A stretch of 64,000 nucleotides of DNA, from contig NZ_CP047211.1 in assembly GCF_030408795.1 (NCBI RefSeq), forward strand, positions 1,054,001-1,118,000, written 5' to 3'. Positions 60,889 to 64,000 of this stretch are shown here, in pieces; positions within the stretch are counted from its first letter, which is position 1, and each line of letters opens with the position of its first letter. The stretch comes from Corynebacterium hansenii. Its GTDB lineage: Bacteria > Actinomycetota > Actinomycetes > Mycobacteriales > Mycobacteriaceae. Made by a program: the position numbers and the translations under genes. The notes beneath the pieces are model-generated. The model was not told the origin of the DNA. It was given only the letters and a program-made list of their open reading frames with translations, and searched no databases.

Positions 60889-62268
60889 GTGCAGCACCAT
60901 CTGCCGCCGAAACAGGCGTATCTCGCGTTGTTCGCGCTCTGCGTCGGGTTTTTCATGAACCTCTTGGATCAGTCCATCGTCGCGGTGGCCACGCCGCGGA
61001 TCATGGACCGGCTCGGCGCCGAGTACGCCGCCGCGATCTGGGTGACGTCCGCATATCTGCTGGCCTACGCCGTGCCGTTGCTGGTCACCGGGCGGCTGGG
61101 CGACCAATTCGGGCAGAAGCGCGTCTACCAGGCCGGGATGGTCATATTCACTCTGTCGTCGCTGTGGTGCGGCCTGGCCGGTTCCATCGAATCGCTCGTC
61201 GCGGCCCGCTTCGCGCAGGGCCTCGGCGCGGCGCTGATCGGGCCGCAGACGTTGGCCATCATCACCCGCATCTTCCCGCCCGAGCGCCGCGGCGCCGCGA
61301 TGGGCTGGTGGGGCACGGTCGCGGGCTTGGCGACGCTCACGGGCCCGCTGCTCGGCGGATTCCTGACCACCTCCGTCGGCTGGGAGTGGATCTTCTTCGT
61401 CAACATCCCCTTCGGCGTGCTGTCGATGGTGCTGGTGGCCAAGTGGGTGCCGGACCTTCCGTCGACGGCCCGCAGCTTCGACGTCGCCGGCATCGCCGTC
61501 TCGATGCTCGCCATGGTCGGGCTGGTCTTCGGCCTGCAGCAGGGGCAGGCCGCGGGGTGGGCGCCGTGGATCTGGGCGATGCTCGGAGGTTCGGCCGTCC
61601 TCTTCTTCGTCTTCGTCCGGCTCCAGGCCAGTGCCCCGGCCCGCGGCGTGGAGGCGCTGGTCCCGCTCCGGCTTTTCGACGACCCGAACTTCGCCCGAGG
61701 GGCCCTGTCGATCGCCACGATGGCTTTCGCGACCGCCGCGAACGCGCTGCCGATCATGCTCTACGTGCAGACGTACGACGGCCTCTCCGCCTTCCGGGCG
61801 GGCCTGCTCGTCGCCCCGATGGCGCTGCTGTCGGGCGTCCTGGCGCCGTGGGTCGGGTCCATGGTCGAGCGCACGAAGGCCAACCGGCTGTCGATGATCG
61901 GCTTCGGGTCGATGATCGTCGGCCACGTCGTCCTCTTCGGCGTCCTGCGCGACTCCGTGCCCACGATCGCCATCGCCTTCGCCGTACTCATCCTCGGCGT
62001 GGGCAACGCCTTCGTGTGGGCCCCCAACTCGACGATCACCCTGCGCGGCCTGGACACCCGGATCGCCGGCGCCGGCTCCGGCGTCTACAACACCACCCGG
62101 CAGGTCGGCGCGGTCTTCGGCGCAGCCGCCACCGCCGCCTTCATCGAAGTCGGCCAGGCGGCGGGCGCGGGCCCCGCGGTATTCGGGCGGGCGCTCCTGC
62201 TCCATGCCGCGGTTCTGTGCATCGGTTTCGTGGCCGTCGCCGGTTTCAGCTGGACGAACAGGGGGTAG
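60889..62268 (+). CDS. MFS multidrug exporter (DHA2/EmrB-QacA type)
   Basis: Proton-driven efflux permease of 459 residues with about 12-14 transmembrane helices. Signatures seen are the first-helix [22 protein letters not shown] (motif D1), loop 2-3 [17 protein letters not shown] (motif A), [14 protein letters not shown] (motif B), and [14 protein letters not shown] with [13 protein letters not shown] (motif C and following). These place it in the drug:H+ antiporter-2 family. Start GTG 60889 is preceded by GAAGGG; ATG 60874 is in frame but less well spaced. Substrates are unknown. The HTH gene immediately upstream, in the same orientation, is a plausible regulator. Confidence 0.88.
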   Translation: MQHHLPPKQAYLALFALCVGFFMNLLDQSIVAVATPRIMDRLGAEYAAAIWVTSAYLLAYAVPLLVTGRLGDQFGQKRVYQAGMVIFTLSSLWCGLAGSIESLVAARFAQGLGAALIGPQTLAIITRIFPPERRGAAMGWWGTVAGLATLTGPLLGGFLTTSVGWEWIFFVNIPFGVLSMVLVAKWVPDLPSTARSFDVAGIAVSMLAMVGLVFGLQQGQAAGWAPWIWAMLGGSAVLFFVFVRLQASAPARGVEALVPLRLFDDPNFARGALSIATMAFATAANALPIMLYVQTYDGLSAFRAGLLVAPMALLSGVLAPWVGSMVERTKANRLSMIGFGSMIVGHVVLFGVLRDSVPTIAIAFAVLILGVGNAFVWAPNSTITLRGLDTRIAGAGSGVYNTTRQVGAVFGAAATAAFIEVGQAAGAGPAVFGRALLLHAAVLCIGFVAVAGFSWTNRG

Positions 62269-62355
62269 GGGGGACGTCGGCAAGCGAAAATCCGGCCCGA
62301 AACGGGCATGCCGGCGGCCCCCGATGTCCGAGGCGCATTGCGGCCGATACGTGGC

Positions 62356-62361
62356 TAAAGT
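62356..62361 (+). promoter_or_regulatory. -10 element of pfkA, leaderless type
   Basis: TAAAGT ends 7 nt before ATG 62369. A degenerate 11-mer relative CGTCGGCAAGC lies upstream at 62275-62285. Confidence 0.6.
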
Positions 62362-62368
62362 GGGTGCC

Positions 62369-63400
62369 ATGCGAATCGCGACCCTGACCTCCGGTGGCGA
62401 CTGCCCCGGTCTCAACGCCGTCATCCGCGCCATCGTGCGCACCGCCAGCTCCGAATACGGCTCCACCGTCGTCGGCTTCGAAGATGGCTGGATCGGTCTC
62501 ATGGAGGACCGCAGGGTCCAGTTGTACGACGACGAGAACATCGACAAGATGCTGCTGCGCGGCGGCACCATGCTGGGCACCGGCCGCGTCCACCCGGACA
62601 TCCTGATGTCGAACCTGGACCGGATCAAGGAGAACCTCTCCGACGCGGGCATCGACGCCCTGATCCCCATCGGCGGCGAAGGCACCCTCAAAGCCGGCAA
62701 GTGGCTGGCGGACAACGGCGTGCCCGTCGTCGGCGTGCCCAAGACCATCGACAACGACGTCAACGGCACCGACTACACCTTCGGCTTCGACACCGCCGTC
62801 GCCGTGGCCACCGAGGCCGTCGACCGCCTGCACACCACCGCGGAGTCCCACGAGCGCGTCATGATCGTCGAGGTCATGGGCCGCCACGTCGGCTGGATCG
62901 CACTCCACGCCGGCATGGCCGGCGGCGCGCACTACATCGTGATCCCGGAAGAGCCCTTCGACATCAACGCCATCTGCAAGTCCATGGAGCGGCGGTTCCA
63001 GATGGGCGAGAAGTACGGCATCATCGTCGTCGCCGAGGGCGCCATGCCCAAGGAAGGCACCATGCAATTCGAGGAGGGCGGCCTCGACCAGTTCGGCCAC
63101 CAGACCTTCAACGGCATCGGCCAGGTCATCGGCAGCGAGATCAAGGAGCGCACCGGCTACGACGTGCGCACCACGGTCCTCGGCCACATCCAGCGCGGCG
63201 GCACCCCGACCGCCTACGACCGCGTGCTGGCCACCCGCTACGGCGTCCACGCCACCCGCGCCGTCCACGACGGCGACTACGGCAAGATCGTCGCCCTGCG
63301 CGGCGAGCACATCGAGCGCATCGACATCGACGACGCCGTCGCCGAGCTGAAGGTCGTGCCCGAGCGCCGCTACGCCACCGCGAAGGCCCTGTTCGGCTAA
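62369..63400 (+). CDS. pfkA: 6-phosphofructokinase
   Basis: Phosphorylates fructose-6-phosphate to the 1,6-bisphosphate in glycolysis. The 343-residue protein begins [20 protein letters not shown]. It has GGEGTLKA at 102-109, whose glycine at 105 is typical of ATP-using enzymes, and PKTIDND (124-130) with the catalytic aspartate D128. The lysine K125 is usually associated with PPi-dependent or group III enzymes. This mix is the group III type found in actinobacteria, where ATP is generally the donor. [19 protein letters not shown] and [18 protein letters not shown] are further signatures. Leaderless start. Its stop codon overlaps that of the convergent methyltransferase gene. Confidence 0.96.
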   Translation: MRIATLTSGGDCPGLNAVIRAIVRTASSEYGSTVVGFEDGWIGLMEDRRVQLYDDENIDKMLLRGGTMLGTGRVHPDILMSNLDRIKENLSDAGIDALIPIGGEGTLKAGKWLADNGVPVVGVPKTIDNDVNGTDYTFGFDTAVAVATEAVDRLHTTAESHERVMIVEVMGRHVGWIALHAGMAGGAHYIVIPEEPFDINAICKSMERRFQMGEKYGIIVVAEGAMPKEGTMQFEEGGLDQFGHQTFNGIGQVIGSEIKERTGYDVRTTVLGHIQRGGTPTAYDRVLATRYGVHATRAVHDGDYGKIVALRGEHIERIDIDDAVAELKVVPERRYATAKALFG

Positions 63401-64000
63401 AGGGCGCTGTTCGGCTGAATCGGTTCCGCGACGAAGGAGTCGCTGCGGTAGGGCAGCGCCACCTCGTCGCCCGGGGCGAACCCCAGGTGGTCATGGAGAT
63501 ACCACCGGAGGTTCGCCTCGACTTTTTCGCGGGTCGCGGGTTTCGACCGCAGCCAATACGAGCGGGTGCGCGCGAGCAGGATGATCTGCCCGGGCGTCAG
63601 CCGCTGCTCCCATTCGAGGCGCAGCTCGCCCGTGATGCGCAGGGGAGGGGCGACGTCGGGCACGAACCCGGGTTTCTGAACGTCGCCGGCGTGCATGATG
63701 CGCGTCAGGCGGTGCACCCACGGCACGCGGACGTCGAGGGTGTTCCACGTCAGCACCACGCGGCCCCCCGGGCGCAGCAGGCGGGCGAACTCCGCCGACG
63801 CGGCCGGCACGTCGACCCAGTGCCACGTCTGCGCGCAGGTGATCGTGTCGAAGGATCCGCCCGCCAACCCCGTGGCCTCGGCCGTCCCGCGCACCCGGGC
63901 GACGCCGGGGCAGGCGCGTCCCAGGGCGGCGAGCATCTCCGCGCCGGGTTCCACTGCGGTGACGCGATGGCCGGCGGCCACCAGTGCGGCCGTCAACTTC
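63397..64000 (-). CDS. Class I SAM-dependent methyltransferase, 5' end missing
   Basis: C-terminal 200 residues or so of a methyltransferase (Methyltransf_11 type); the gene continues past the right edge. The first visible residues [22 protein letters not shown] are the end of the SAM-binding GxGxG loop and the acidic ribose-binding residue (E of VEPGAEM). They are followed by [23 protein letters not shown] and [16 protein letters not shown], the standard core. The TTG at 63996 is internal, not a start. Substrate unknown. The stop overlaps the pfkA stop by 4 bp on the opposite strand. Confidence 0.85.
   Translation of the reverse strand, partial: KLTAALVAAGHRVTAVEPGAEMLAALGRACPGVARVRGTAEATGLAGGSFDTITCAQTWHWVDVPAASAEFARLLRPGGRVVLTWNTLDVRVPWVHRLTRIMHAGDVQKPGFVPDVAPPLRITGELRLEWEQRLTPGQIILLARTRSYWLRSKPATREKVEANLRWYLHDHLGFAPGDEVALPYRSDSFVAEPIQPNSAL

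Noticed and set aside
62369..63400. PPi-dependent phosphofructokinase
   Set aside because: The glycine in GGEG favours ATP. The lysine in PKTIDND is normal for actinobacterial ATP-dependent group III enzymes, and the protein matches the C. glutamicum enzyme.

Overview
The window is a GC-rich actinobacterial chromosome segment. Gene order and protein sequences point to Corynebacterium. The evidence is the argS-lysA-hom-thrB block, rho-prfA-prmC-(Sua5)-wecA-atpI followed by the complete F-type ATP synthase operon, nucS, glgB/glgE, etfBA, a cysteine desulfurase with mnmA, ligA, gatCA and pfkA, plus a PtsG that matches the C. glutamicum EIIBCA layout. Many genes have a TANNNT hexamer ending only 6-9 nt before the start codon, the usual signature of leaderless mRNAs in this order. 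The species cannot be named from the window. No rRNA, tRNA, transposase, phage or CRISPR array was found.

Layout. 1-1473: lutAB (lactate oxidation), cut by the left edge. 1615-7029: argS-lysA and hom-thrB (arginyl-tRNA, lysine and threonine synthesis). 7090-8808: a divergent acyl-CoA ligase. 9199-15747: rho, prfA, prmC, a Sua5-type gene, wecA and atpI, closed by a strong intrinsic terminator. 16171-23328: atpBEFHADGC with its own promoter and terminator. 23623-25261: a DUF2550 protein, the mismatch endonuclease nucS and a small zinc-finger-like protein. 25508-27616: ptsG. 27617-29032: a probable accessory spot, where a PD-(D/E)XK-like DUF559 protein sits between two copies of a long GC-rich palindrome and a decaying tandem array. 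29033-32266: a membrane protein, methylmalonyl-CoA epimerase, a thiamine-binding protein, a His-rich thioredoxin/TPR protein and a PGPGW membrane protein.

32611-41376: a lipoprotein with a penicillin-binding/beta-lactamase fold and a candidate attenuator leader, then glgB and glgE (GlgE alpha-glucan pathway), an ABC ATPase, a Nudix hydrolase and a THUMP-like methyltransferase. 41639-46912: etfBA, then cysteine desulfurase-mnmA-MetE-like (tRNA 2-thiouridine synthesis). 46915-50826: a HAD phosphatase and, behind a cobalamin riboswitch, a complete binding protein/permease/ATPase importer that is most likely for vitamin B12. 50810-58973: DnaQ-like exonuclease, ligA, glgP, an ACT-domain protein and gatCA. 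58970-64000: LssY-type membrane protein, HTH regulator, MFS exporter, pfkA and the end of a methyltransferase gene.

Most of the window is conserved housekeeping sequence. The parts least explained by known genes are the palindrome-flanked DUF559 locus (27671-29031), a recurrent 11-mer GCTTTACGACG (seven exact copies, several intergenic), the promoter-terminator leader before the 32611 lipoprotein gene, and paired direct repeats in the etfB and 60473 promoters.
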